Assembly: GCA_900318195.1 (NCBI GenBank)
Contig: ONJR01000256.1
Span: 1 to 53,997 of the forward strand
DNA from: an uncultured Planctomycetota bacterium
GTDB taxonomy: Bacteria; Planctomycetota; Planctomycetia; Pirellulales; Thermoguttaceae
Direction: 5' to 3'
Length of the DNA: 53,997 nt
The translations under genes were made by a program, and so were the position numbers. Positions within the stretch are counted from its first letter, which is position 1; the number at the start of each line of letters is the position of its first letter. The notes beneath the pieces were generated by a model, which worked only from the letters and a program-made list of their open reading frames with translations, ran no database searches and was not told the DNA's origin. Of the stretch, positions 16,669 to 24,067 are shown piece after piece.

Positions 16669-17943
16669 ATGTTGCATTATCAAGACGAAAGTGTCAAGAG
16701 TCTTTTGTTCCAGGGTAACATAGGGCTAGAAAAGGAGAGCCTTCGCGTGGACGACAAAGGTCGCATGGCGCGTACCCGCCATCCTTTTTCCGAGGACGAT
16801 CCTCATGTAACGCGGGACTTCTGTGAGAATCAAACAGAGGTGAACACGTCGATTTGCTCAAGCGCGTCTGAAGCGGTCGCCGAAGTTGCGCGTTATACGG
16901 CGCGCATTCAGCGTAAGTTGTCGCAACTTCCCAACCGCGAGTACTTATGGTCGTTCTCCAACCCGCCCTATATCGAGGATGAAGACGATATTCCAGTGGC
17001 AGTCTTTGAAGGCGCGCGCGCTTCCAAGACGACGTATCGAGAACGCTTGGCGGATATTTATGGCAAATATAAGATGGCGTTTTCCGGCATACATTTTAAT
17101 TTTTCATTCGGCGACGAGTTATTGCGCGCAGATTTCGCCCTAAGCGGAGAGTCAGATTTCCGAGATTATAAAAACCACCTCTATTTGGAGCTGGCGGAAA
17201 AGGCAATAGCCTACGGCTGGATACTCACGGCAGTAACGGCGGCGAGTCCGGTTATGGACGCGTCTTTTTTTCGTAAGGGCGTCAAAGGCGAGGACGCGTT
17301 TGTCGGCATGGGCTCGGTGCGTTGCAGCGAGTTGGGATACTGGAACCATTTCGTGCCAATTTTGAATTACGACGATATTAAGTCGTATGCGGCGAGTATT
17401 CAGCGTTACGTCGACGAGGATATTATTAACGCGCCGTCGGAGTTGTATTATCCGATACGCTTGAAGCCGCGCGGACTTAACAATCTTTCAACCCTTGTCA
17501 GCGAGGGCGTCGACCACGTTGAATTGCGTATGTTCGATTTGAACCCGCTCGTTCCTTCGGGAATAGAAGAGCGCGACGTGTTATTTGCACAGCTCCTCTT
17601 GATCTTTTTGGCGTCGACTCCGAGATTGGAACTGACTCCGCGCGCTCAGGTTATGGCAGTGCACAACTTTAAGAACGCCGCGCGTTATGATCTTGATAAC
17701 GTTAAAATCCTATTACCGAACGACGCCGCGTACAGTATGACGTCGGCTGGCGTCAAGATATTAAACGCAATGAAGAAATTCTTTGCCGATTCGTCGCCGA
17801 TCGTCCTTGAAACGCTCGACTTCCAATTGACAAAATTCACGAATCCGAGCGCGCGCTATCCTTGCGCCGTGCGCAATTTATACGGCGAAGGATTCTGGAA
17901 GAAAGGATTGCAACTTGCAAAAGAAAGGCAGGCAGAATTATAA
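16669..17943 (+). CDS. gshA: Glutamate-cysteine ligase (proteobacterial/GshF N-domain type)
   Basis: This enzyme makes gamma-glutamylcysteine from Glu, Cys and ATP. The 424-residue protein carries the GLEKESLRV N-terminal signature (E. coli GshA: GIERETLRV), FCENQTEVNT (metal-binding Glu), FSNPPYIEDEDDIPVA, YRERLADIYG and SGIHFNFSF, in the family's order. It is shorter than E. coli GshA (518) and close to the ligase domain of the fused GshF, but no ATP-grasp domain follows in frame; a separate ATP-grasp gene lies upstream. The start at 16669 is chosen because GGGAGG precedes it and the conserved region begins soon after. Its stop codon overlaps the next start (TAATG), indicating translational coupling with the amidotransferase. 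Confidence 0.88.
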   Translation: MLHYQDESVKSLLFQGNIGLEKESLRVDDKGRMARTRHPFSEDDPHVTRDFCENQTEVNTSICSSASEAVAEVARYTARIQRKLSQLPNREYLWSFSNPPYIEDEDDIPVAVFEGARASKTTYRERLADIYGKYKMAFSGIHFNFSFGDELLRADFALSGESDFRDYKNHLYLELAEKAIAYGWILTAVTAASPVMDASFFRKGVKGEDAFVGMGSVRCSELGYWNHFVPILNYDDIKSYAASIQRYVDEDIINAPSELYYPIRLKPRGLNNLSTLVSEGVDHVELRMFDLNPLVPSGIEERDVLFAQLLLIFLASTPRLELTPRAQVMAVHNFKNAARYDLDNVKILLPNDAAYSMTSAGVKILNAMKKFFADSSPIVLETLDFQLTKFTNPSARYPCAVRNLYGEGFWKKGLQLAKERQAEL

Positions 17944-18716
17944 TGTGCGAACTATTTGCCGTAACAGGTCGACGTAAAATACTCCTCAACGACTATCTCA
18001 GGCAATTCTTTGCCCATGGCGACCGTCATCCGGACGGGTGGGGAATCGCTTCTTTCCAGGGCGCGTTTCCGTCGATCGAGAAAGAGCCTGAGCGCGCGGT
18101 TACGAGTCGGTATTTAAAGAATAAATTACGAATGAAGATAGAGGAATCGATTCTTTTAGCTCATATTCGCCGCGCTACGGTAGGAGCGCTCGTTTATGAG
18201 AACTGTCACCCGTTTGTTAAACGCGACGCGACGGGACGCGCATGGACGCTTATTCACAACGGTACAATTTTTAACGCGCCCTCGCTCAACAAGTATGTAG
18301 CGCGTCAATCGGGAACCACGGACAGTGAACGCGTGCTCCTTTATTTCGTCGACCAAATCGACTGCGCATGTGAAGCGCTCGGCTCCGAGTTGAATTTCGA
18401 GGAACGATTCGACGCGCTAGAACGCGCTGTTATAACGCTAGCCAAAAGCAATAAACTGAATCTCGTCTTCTACGACGGCGAGTATCTCTACGTTCATTCG
18501 AACTACGCAAATTCACTTTACTGTTTCGAAGAACAGGACGCCGTCGTCTTTGCGACAGCGCCTTTCGGCAACGCGCCCTGGCGGCGAGCGCCGTTCACGA
18601 CGCTATGCGCGTACCACAACGGTACGCTCGTCAAAAAAGGAATCGAGCATGGAATGATTTTCGTTGATAAGCCCGAGGAGACGAGGTATCTATTTATGGA
18701 TTTCGCCGGACTATAG
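17943..18716 (+). CDS. Class II glutamine amidotransferase (EgtC/YafJ-like)
   Basis: A 257-residue Ntn hydrolase: MCELFAVTG at the start leaves Cys2 as N-terminal nucleophile after Met removal. It is followed by HPDGWGIA, LLAHIRRATVG, ENCHPF and TLIHNGTIFN, the usual GATase II order. No synthase domain is attached, as in YafJ and EgtC. EgtC removes the gamma-glutamyl group from an ergothioneine intermediate. Here the start overlaps the stop of glutamate-cysteine ligase by one base (TAATG), the same partner as in egtA/egtC. I therefore infer gamma-glutamyl amide hydrolysis rather than glutamine-dependent amination. It is the last gene of the cluster; no clear terminator follows. Confidence 0.87.
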   Translation: MCELFAVTGRRKILLNDYLRQFFAHGDRHPDGWGIASFQGAFPSIEKEPERAVTSRYLKNKLRMKIEESILLAHIRRATVGALVYENCHPFVKRDATGRAWTLIHNGTIFNAPSLNKYVARQSGTTDSERVLLYFVDQIDCACEALGSELNFEERFDALERAVITLAKSNKLNLVFYDGEYLYVHSNYANSLYCFEEQDAVVFATAPFGNAPWRRAPFTTLCAYHNGTLVKKGIEHGMIFVDKPEETRYLFMDFAGL

Positions 18717-18825
18717 AACTCGATTGCTCAACGACCACGCGCACGTCATTGTTTTTGCGCGCCCGATTCGCAATGGCGTACGCAGAAGGTTCAAAGTCCA
18801 GCTTAGGAATTCGAGACGCCGCCGC

Positions 18826-19172
18826 TCAATTCTTGCGTTCCGGGAAAAACTCGGTTAGCAACTGACGTCTGTAGTCCAAATCGAGAACGGCTCTGCAGAC
18901 GTCGCCGCTACGCCCGACCTCCTCCAACTTCCTGACCAGCTCTTGAATCATTGCGTCATTCTTCTTAGCGCCTTCCGCCAAAATACCAGGTCGAGCTTCC
19001 TCAATGATTCTAGGTCGAGCTTCAGCAATAATCCTCGGACGCGCGTTTTTAACCGCTTCTTCGTTCGACATACGAAGTAAATTTTCTAGTTTAGGTCCAA
19101 GCATTTTCTTATTGCCTTTCTGCGCTACGCGGCTATTGTAATTCTTCTTATATTCCGAAATTGCGTGAAACT
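18826..19172 (-). pseudogene. 3' fragment of an Rpn/PD-(D/E)XK-family gene
   Basis: About 115 codons are closely similar to the C-terminal part of the intact gene at 19273-20247, including ISEYK, NYNSRVAQKGNKKMLGPKLE, the octapeptide repeats (three copies against six) and the end LTEFFPER. Homology stops sharply at 19172; beyond it the frame runs on briefly without similarity and has only a TTG start. The nuclease domain is missing, so the fragment is likely non-functional or expresses only the C-terminal tail. Confidence 0.75.
18973..19044. repeat. Three 24-bp tandem repeats in the Rpn fragment
   Basis: Three units at 18973, 18997 and 19021 encode the octapeptide ARPxIIxE on the minus strand. 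The intact paralogue has six units at the corresponding place. Confidence 0.8.
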
Positions 19173-19272
19173 TCCAGTAGATTAGCGAGACGATATGCAA
19201 CGTACCAGATTGATTCGATTCGCAATGGCGCGCGTTGAAAGATTATTCGACGTTTTCGAGAGGCAATTTAAC

Positions 19273-20247
19273 TCAAATTTCGCGTTCCGGAAAAAACTCG
19301 GTTAACAACTGCCGTCTGTAGGTCAAATCGAGAATGGCTCTGCTGATTTCGTTGCTACGTCCGACCTCTTCCAACTTTCTGACCAGCTCTTGAATCATTG
19401 CATTATTCTTCTCAGCGCCTTCCGCTAAAATACCAGGACGAGCTTCCTCAATGATTCCAGAGCGAGCTTCCTCTATGATTCCAGAGCGAGCTTCTTCGAT
19501 GATTCCAGTGCGAGCTTCCTCAATGATCTTAGGTCGCACTTCTTCAATAATCCTCGGACGCGCTTTTTTAACCGCCTCTGTGTTCGACATACGAAGTAAA
19601 TTTTCTAGTTTAGGTCCAAGCATTTTCTTATTGCCTTTCTGCGCTACGCGGCTATTGTAATTCATCTTATATTCCGAAATTGCGGGAAACTTCGGATTTA
19701 ATTTCGTCGAGGTTTTGAGCGTCTGTAATAGTTCCGCGATCTCGGAACCGTCGTCGACGCACGCCGTTAAATAGATTTCGCGAAACCCGTTGTCATGGTA
19801 CTTGCCAGTCTTGGGTTCATACCGTTTGATTTCGTGCACAACCTCGCCGTCGTGATATTTGTCATAGTCCATAATAAAGAGGACGACGACGTCGGGAATA
19901 TCGCGAAATTTCGCTCTTGTGGGGGTCAATCGAGTCGTAAGTAGCGAGCCGTAATATCGTACGCGCCGCTCTTCGTCGTCGTCCGCATGTTGCGTCTCGA
20001 CGTTGATAGCGCGTCCGTCGCCCAGTCGGCAAAACGCGTCGAGTATAGCGCCGCGATTGCCAGGATTAGTAAGCTCGTGTTCGGTGTGAATCTCTTCGAC
20101 GACGAGCTTAGGATCGCCCAATACCACGCGTAGAAACTCCGTCATGATCTTGGTTTCGCGGAACGCGTCCTTAAAAATTCGATTGTCCAGAAGATTAACT
20201 TCTTCGTGAATTTTGTCGTACTCGTCGACGTTAATTTTGTCTAACAT
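19273..20247 (-). CDS. Rpn/YhgA-like PD-(D/E)XK nuclease family protein
   Basis: The 324-residue protein matches the PDDEXK_2 family (Rpn recombination-promoting nuclease/putative transposase). NLLDNRIFKDAF opens the fold, and the catalytic block is ILDAFCRLGDGRAINVETQ, with Asp and a Glu-x-Gln in place of D/E-x-K, which is common in this family. FIMDYDKY and FREIYLTA strands follow. Residues about 230-280 form six octapeptide repeats (ARxGIIEE), likely a coiled helix, then a short LVRKLEEVGR helix and a conserved C-terminus. The family is linked to DNA cleavage and RecA-independent recombination in E. coli. The ATG has AGGAC upstream. A duplicated, truncated 3' copy lies immediately downstream, and another family member begins at 53281. 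Confidence 0.8.
   Translation of the reverse strand: MLDKINVDEYDKIHEEVNLLDNRIFKDAFRETKIMTEFLRVVLGDPKLVVEEIHTEHELTNPGNRGAILDAFCRLGDGRAINVETQHADDDEERRVRYYGSLLTTRLTPTRAKFRDIPDVVVLFIMDYDKYHDGEVVHEIKRYEPKTGKYHDNGFREIYLTACVDDGSEIAELLQTLKTSTKLNPKFPAISEYKMNYNSRVAQKGNKKMLGPKLENLLRMSNTEAVKKARPRIIEEVRPKIIEEARTGIIEEARSGIIEEARSGIIEEARPGILAEGAEKNNAMIQELVRKLEEVGRSNEISRAILDLTYRRQLLTEFFPEREI
19420..19563. repeat. Six 24-bp tandem repeats in the Rpn-family gene
   Basis: Units start at 19420, 19444, 19468, 19492, 19516 and 19540. The second and third differ at one base. Each encodes one ARxGIIEE octapeptide, so copy number can change without shifting frame. Confidence 0.88.
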
Positions 20248-20301
20248 AGCTTCGTCCTACGTCTGTTCCTTCTGCGCCATTCTTAGAGCGCCAGACCACA
20301 G

Positions 20302-20335
20302 GTCTCGGCAAACCTATAGGTTGGTTCGCCGAGAC
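20302..20335 (-). terminator. Hairpin after cysS
   Basis: GTCTCGGCAAACC (20302-20314) pairs with GGTTCGCCGAGAC (20323-20335) with one mismatch, over an 8-base loop. It lies 14 bases beyond the cysS stop. There is no T run, so it may be a Rho-dependent or RNA-stability hairpin. Confidence 0.5.
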
Positions 20336-20348
20336 GCTTGCGAGAGCG

Positions 20349-21923
20349 CTATTCACGTGTCCAGACGCATACGCCGCCTGGTCGATCTTCGAGCGTAACG
20401 CCTAGTTCCTTGAGGCGATTGCGAATCTCGTCGGCGGTTGCGAAATCCTTATTCTTTTTCGCAGCGCGGCGCAGATCGATGAGTAGCGTCATGAGCGGTT
20501 CGACGAGCGCGTCGTTCGCGCTGGCGTCTTCTTCGACCGGCGCGCGGAAGAGTCCTAGCGTAAGGGCGAGTTCGCGAAAGATCGTCGTCGCGACCGTTAG
20601 CGCGTTCTGCGCCGTTGGATCCTGCTTTGTTTCCAATTGCGTCTCTTCGATGAACTTATTGACCGCGCGCAGGTAATCAAAGAAGACGCCGAGACCGCCA
20701 GCCGTATTGAAGTCGTCGTCCATTGCTTCTAGGAATCGCGCGCGCAGTTCGCGGATATGCTTGGCGAATTCTGGGTAGACGTCGAGCGCTTCCGACTTTT
20801 CGTAATCGTCGCCTTCCAATCGTGTCTTCGCTGATTCCAGGGAGTAGAACGATTGCCCGGTTACGCTCTCAAAGCGCTTGAAATAGCGATAAAATCCTTC
20901 TAGTCCCTTGCCGACTTCCTGGAGACGTTCTTCGCTGTAGTCGATTGGTCGACGATAGTGGCTGGAGAGTAGGAAGAATCGAATATTTTCCGGCTGGAAC
21001 TTCTTGAGCAAATCCCTAAATGCGGACGCGCCCTTCGATTTACTGATCTTACCAGCCTCTTGGGACGCTAAGTCGCCTTCTTTCGCGCCGCTCTCTTGCG
21101 CCTCGCGGGTCTTGCGTCCGCCTACCTTGCCGACTTCGTTTGACGCCTGCATGAGTCCATTGTGCATCCAATATTTTGCCATTGGCTTGCCGTTGCGCGC
21201 TTCGCTTTGAGCGATCTCGTTCTCATGATGCGGGAACTGTAGATCGAGTCCGCCGCCGTGCACGTCGAACGTTTCGCCCAGTAGGCAACAACTCATCACA
21301 CTACACTCAATATGCCAGCCCGGTCGTCCCTTACCCCAGGGCGAATCCCACGAGGGTTCGCCCGGCTTGGCGGATTTCCATAACGCGAAGTCGAACGGCG
21401 AATGCTTACGTTCGGCAGTTCCGCCCCCTTCGCCGCTCATCTGGTCAAGCGTGCGATTACTCAGCTTGCCGTATTCCGGGAATTTTTCCACGTCGTAGTA
21501 GACGTCTCCTTCAGACTCGTACGCGTAGCCCTTGGCGATGAGGTCTGCGGTGAAGTCGACGATCTGCTGAATGTAATCGGTGGCTTTCGGAAAGACGTTG
21601 ATCGTGTCGACGCCCATCGCCGCAAGGTTATTCTTGTAGTCCTGGGTCATTTCATCAGCGACCGCGCTCATAGGAATACCGCGCGCGTTCGATTCCGCGA
21701 TCAACTTGTCGTCGACGTCCGTGATGTTAACGACCCACGTTACCTCGTACCCTGAGTACGTCATGTACCGTTTAATCGCGTCGAAAATTACTGGTCCGAC
21801 CATATGCCCGATGTGACTCGGCTTATAAACTGTCGGTCCGCAAAGGTACATGCCGACCTTACCAGGCGTAACGGGTTGAAACTCTTCCTTGGTTCGCGAT
21901 AGTGTGTTAAAAACTCGCAACAT
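20349..21923 (-). CDS. cysS: Cysteine-tRNA ligase
   Basis: Charges tRNA-Cys. The 524-residue protein has the class I signatures PSHIGHMVG (HIGH) and KISKSKG (KMSKS). The Zn ligands appear in YLCGPTVY, ECSVMS and HHENE, and GGGLDLQFPHHENEIAQSE is near-invariant in CysRS. It is longer than the E. coli enzyme (461) mainly because of an insert of about 30 residues just before KISKSKG, rich in Gly/Lys/Glu. The ATG at 21923 is chosen because GGAG lies six bases upstream; an ATG four codons earlier lacks a site. It stands alone between a hairpin and its own promoter. Its nearness to the sulfur cluster on the other strand is probably coincidental. Confidence 0.96.
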   Translation of the reverse strand: MLRVFNTLSRTKEEFQPVTPGKVGMYLCGPTVYKPSHIGHMVGPVIFDAIKRYMTYSGYEVTWVVNITDVDDKLIAESNARGIPMSAVADEMTQDYKNNLAAMGVDTINVFPKATDYIQQIVDFTADLIAKGYAYESEGDVYYDVEKFPEYGKLSNRTLDQMSGEGGGTAERKHSPFDFALWKSAKPGEPSWDSPWGKGRPGWHIECSVMSCCLLGETFDVHGGGLDLQFPHHENEIAQSEARNGKPMAKYWMHNGLMQASNEVGKVGGRKTREAQESGAKEGDLASQEAGKISKSKGASAFRDLLKKFQPENIRFFLLSSHYRRPIDYSEERLQEVGKGLEGFYRYFKRFESVTGQSFYSLESAKTRLEGDDYEKSEALDVYPEFAKHIRELRARFLEAMDDDFNTAGGLGVFFDYLRAVNKFIEETQLETKQDPTAQNALTVATTIFRELALTLGLFRAPVEEDASANDALVEPLMTLLIDLRRAAKKNKDFATADEIRNRLKELGVTLEDRPGGVCVWTRE

Positions 21924-21992
21924 ATTCTTCTCCATGATTTGTAATTTTAGACGCTTTCACGTTCGGTTCGCCGTGCGCTAACCGTCGGTAGT

Positions 21993-22021
21993 ATTCTAGT
22001 CTCGATCGCGATTTTTGTCAA
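21993..22021 (-). promoter_or_regulatory. Promoter for cysS
   Basis: On the minus strand: TTGACA (22016-22021), 17-base spacer, TAGAAT (21993-21998), 70 bases upstream of the cysS start. Near-consensus sigma70 type. Confidence 0.7.
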
Positions 22022-22064
22022 GATTAGCGACGTTTGTTCGTCTTCTGACGCGTTTGCGTAGACG

Positions 22065-22098
22065 AAAAAAGGACGAACGCGACGCGCGCGCTCGTCCT
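22065..22098 (-). terminator. Rho-independent terminator after the lipoprotein gene
   Basis: AGGACGA (22070-22076) pairs with TCGTCCT (22092-22098), and on the minus strand the stem is followed by a run of T (A run at 22065-22070). It lies about 30 bases after the stop at 22130. Confidence 0.75.
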
Positions 22099-22129
22099 GA
22101 ATAGGGCGTAAGGACCTTTGAATCGAAGA

Positions 22130-22543
22130 CTATTCGGCGGAGCCGTAGGAAATCTCGATTACTTGATTCTTCGACTCAATATTGACGGTTTTCTCTTCTT
22201 TGAAGGTTGCCGGCGGGAAGTCCTTGACTTCGTCGACTTCCAGGTCGGGATTGAGCGTCGGATCCGGCTTAATCTTATTGCCCGTCTTCTTGGAGCCGTA
22301 GACTTGGACTTTCTTCTCGCCTAATGTAACGTCGGCTTCGAAGGTACCGTCCATAATCTTCGCGCCTTCCTTCATGCCAGCGGCGTCGGTTCCTATGAAG
22401 GTAATAGCGCCCTGGTCGACCGTTTCGCCGTTGACGGTAACTTTACCGGTAACGTGGACTTTTTTCGGACCTTTATCGCATCCTAGCGTGAACGCCGCGC
22501 AACATAGAATAGCGACGCACGCGATCATAAACTTCTTGTGCAT
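22130..22543 (-). CDS. Small lipoprotein with transthyretin/carboxypeptidase-regulatory-like fold
   Basis: The 137-residue protein has a lipoprotein signal peptide ending in a lipobox (FTLGC, Cys21). The rest is beta-rich with VHVTGKVTVNGETVDQGAITF, the usual start of planctomycete lipoproteins resembling a carboxypeptidase regulatory domain. The C-terminus (VNIESKNQVIEI) completes the sandwich. It lies 108 bases downstream of the DUF1559 pseudopilin gene, an arrangement that is frequent in planctomycetes, and shares its terminator. It probably sits on the cytoplasmic or outer membrane. Its role is unknown. Confidence 0.75.
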   Translation of the reverse strand: MHKKFMIACVAILCCAAFTLGCDKGPKKVHVTGKVTVNGETVDQGAITFIGTDAAGMKEGAKIMDGTFEADVTLGEKKVQVYGSKKTGNKIKPDPTLNPDLEVDEVKDFPPATFKEEKTVNIESKNQVIEISYGSAE

Positions 22544-22651
22544 TCTTTCGTGTTCTTTCGTTATGGAAATGACGGCAAAACGCGCGGAATAATCCCAACG
22601 TCTTGCCGTCGAATTTTGAGCGTAAGCGGACGTTACGCATTCTTGTTAGAA

Positions 22652-23647
22652 CTAGAGGTTGACGTTCGTCTCGCCGCCGCGGGTTGAGCCGAGCGCCTTG
22701 TACGCGTCCGCATTGACCGTGTCGGAAATGAAGCGGACGGAGCCGTCGCATAGCGCCGCGTTCACGCCGCCGGAGTGGTTCGAACGCGCGGCGTAGAATT
22801 CAACGCTACTCGCTTCCTGGCAAGGACGACGAATATCAGAAGGACCTGCGGACGTGGTTACGTCGGGGCACTGACCGGAATACATCATGTCGGGAGACGT
22901 GCTGTTCGGCGTGAGCATCGTGGAGTAGCCGGACCCCATACGGTCGTCGTTGTAGACGTCGCCGCGCTTATCGGAGTCGACCCCGCTGTCGACCAGTAGT
23001 AGCTCGCTAAATAGTAGCGTGTTCGACATTCCGTCGGTAATATTGCCGAGCGTGACGAACTTGCTCAAATAGAAGGCTGCGCCGTCGAACTTCTCGTAGT
23101 ACGCCTTGTGCTGATCCGGAACTTCATCCGCGTGATAGTACGCGCGGTAGCCGTAGCAACCGACGTAATTGCAACGCGAACGACCGTACGTTTGTGAGCG
23201 AACGATTTCATTATTCGGCTTGTCGCTCGGGCAGTACAGCAGATCGAATTTAGCGCTCTCGCATGCAAGCGGGTTGCGATTGGCGTTAGCGCCTTCCTGG
23301 TTGTTGGGGTACTGATAGAAGTGCTTGCTGAAGTCGTACTGATTGGCGAGCGGCATTTGCTCGATGAAAGCGTACATACGCGGCATCCAGGTGCACCGAA
23401 TCCCAATACCGCAACGGCTGGCAGAGTCGCCCATGGTAGCGCCTAGCGGCAGATGCTGCTTGTTAATGTCCATGTAGTTGTGGACGGCGAGAGCCCATTG
23501 CTTCAGGTTGTTCGTACACTGCATACGGCGAGCGGCCTCGCGCGCAGCCTGAACAGCAGGTAAAAGTAGACCGATCAAAATACCAATGATCGCGATGACG
23601 ACGAGCAGTTCGACTAGCGTAAAACCGCGCGAGGTGGATTTTCTCAT
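22652..23647 (-). CDS. DUF1559 pseudopilin (prepilin-type N-terminus)
   Basis: The start at 23647 ([15 protein letters not shown]) has AGGAG eight bases before it and opens with a type IV prepilin cleavage site: G followed by [14 protein letters not shown], with Glu5 of the mature protein. The helix continues into the planctomycete-typical Ala/Arg stretch ([11 protein letters not shown]) and CTNNLKQ. The C-terminal end holds the DUF1559 signature [17 protein letters not shown]. The 331-residue length fits the family. Such proteins are present in large paralogous sets in planctomycetes and are thought to form cell-surface or secretion pseudopili. It is followed by a small lipoprotein gene. Several Cys residues in the middle may form disulfides. 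Confidence 0.93.
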   Translation of the reverse strand: MRKSTSRGFTLVELLVVIAIIGILIGLLLPAVQAAREAARRMQCTNNLKQWALAVHNYMDINKQHLPLGATMGDSASRCGIGIRCTWMPRMYAFIEQMPLANQYDFSKHFYQYPNNQEGANANRNPLACESAKFDLLYCPSDKPNNEIVRSQTYGRSRCNYVGCYGYRAYYHADEVPDQHKAYYEKFDGAAFYLSKFVTLGNITDGMSNTLLFSELLLVDSGVDSDKRGDVYNDDRMGSGYSTMLTPNSTSPDMMYSGQCPDVTTSAGPSDIRRPCQEASSVEFYAARSNHSGGVNAALCDGSVRFISDTVNADAYKALGSTRGGETNVNL

Positions 23648-23803
23648 TCCATGACTCCTAAATGTACGGATCGTTTGAATAATAACAGCGCCGCGCGCGC
23701 ATAGGGTGAGTCTCAAAGGGTGCGTAACAGAGCCGCGCGCGGCGCGACGGTATGGCGAATTGGCGGAAACCGCCTCGTCGACCGACCGCCACAGTGTATC
23801 ATT

Positions 23804-23832
23804 AGTTTAATCTTCTGTTGCATTATCGTCAA
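23804..23832 (-). promoter_or_regulatory. Possible promoter for the pseudopilin gene
   Basis: On the minus strand: TTGACG (23827-23832), 17-base spacer, TAAACT (23804-23809), about 160 bases before the start. The -10 is imperfect. Confidence 0.4.
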
Positions 23833-23955
23833 GTCTTTTGCGCCCCTTTTGGAAAAAAAACTTGAAATTTGTCAAAAAAGAGCGAAACCTTTTGTGAAGG
23901 GCGCCGTTTAACCTGGTTGGTTGATTGTGGAGGGTTAAAATTTTACCCTGACCGC

Positions 23956-23984
23956 TTGTCTTTAACACGATTCTCGAGTATGAT
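23956..23984 (+). promoter_or_regulatory. Promoter for the TPR/Cys-His-rich gene
   Basis: TTGTCT (23956-23961), 17-base spacer, TATGAT (23979-23984), about 80 bases before the ATG at 24068. Confidence 0.6.
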
Positions 23985-24067
23985 AACGGTAGACTTTGCG
24001 CTAGGGGCGAGCAAGCGCGCGGCGCCGCGTCCCGAACGCTCTCACGACAATAAGCTATAGGATAACA

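Larger units (their letters stand above)
18764..19230. repeat. Tandem duplication of the Rpn gene 3' end, bounded by a 15-bp direct repeat
   Basis: CGATTCGCAATGGCG occurs at 18764-18778 and 19216-19230. After each copy, about 55 bases later, the 3' end of an Rpn-family gene begins. The repeat therefore belongs to the duplicated unit (about 452 bases) rather than being an insertion-site duplication. Confidence 0.7.
23648..24067. other. Divergent intergenic region
   Basis: 420 bases between the minus-strand pseudopilin and the plus-strand TPR gene. It holds one promoter candidate for each direction and an A/T-rich central part (about 23800-23960). No gene is visible. Confidence 0.5.

Noticed and set aside
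18764..19230. 15-bp direct repeats as insertion-site duplications of a mobile element
   Set aside because: Each copy precedes the same 3' gene flank, so the repeats are part of a tandem duplication; no terminal inverted repeats were seen.
19420..19563. 24-bp repeats as a CRISPR array
   Set aside because: Units are contiguous without spacers and in frame within a coding region.
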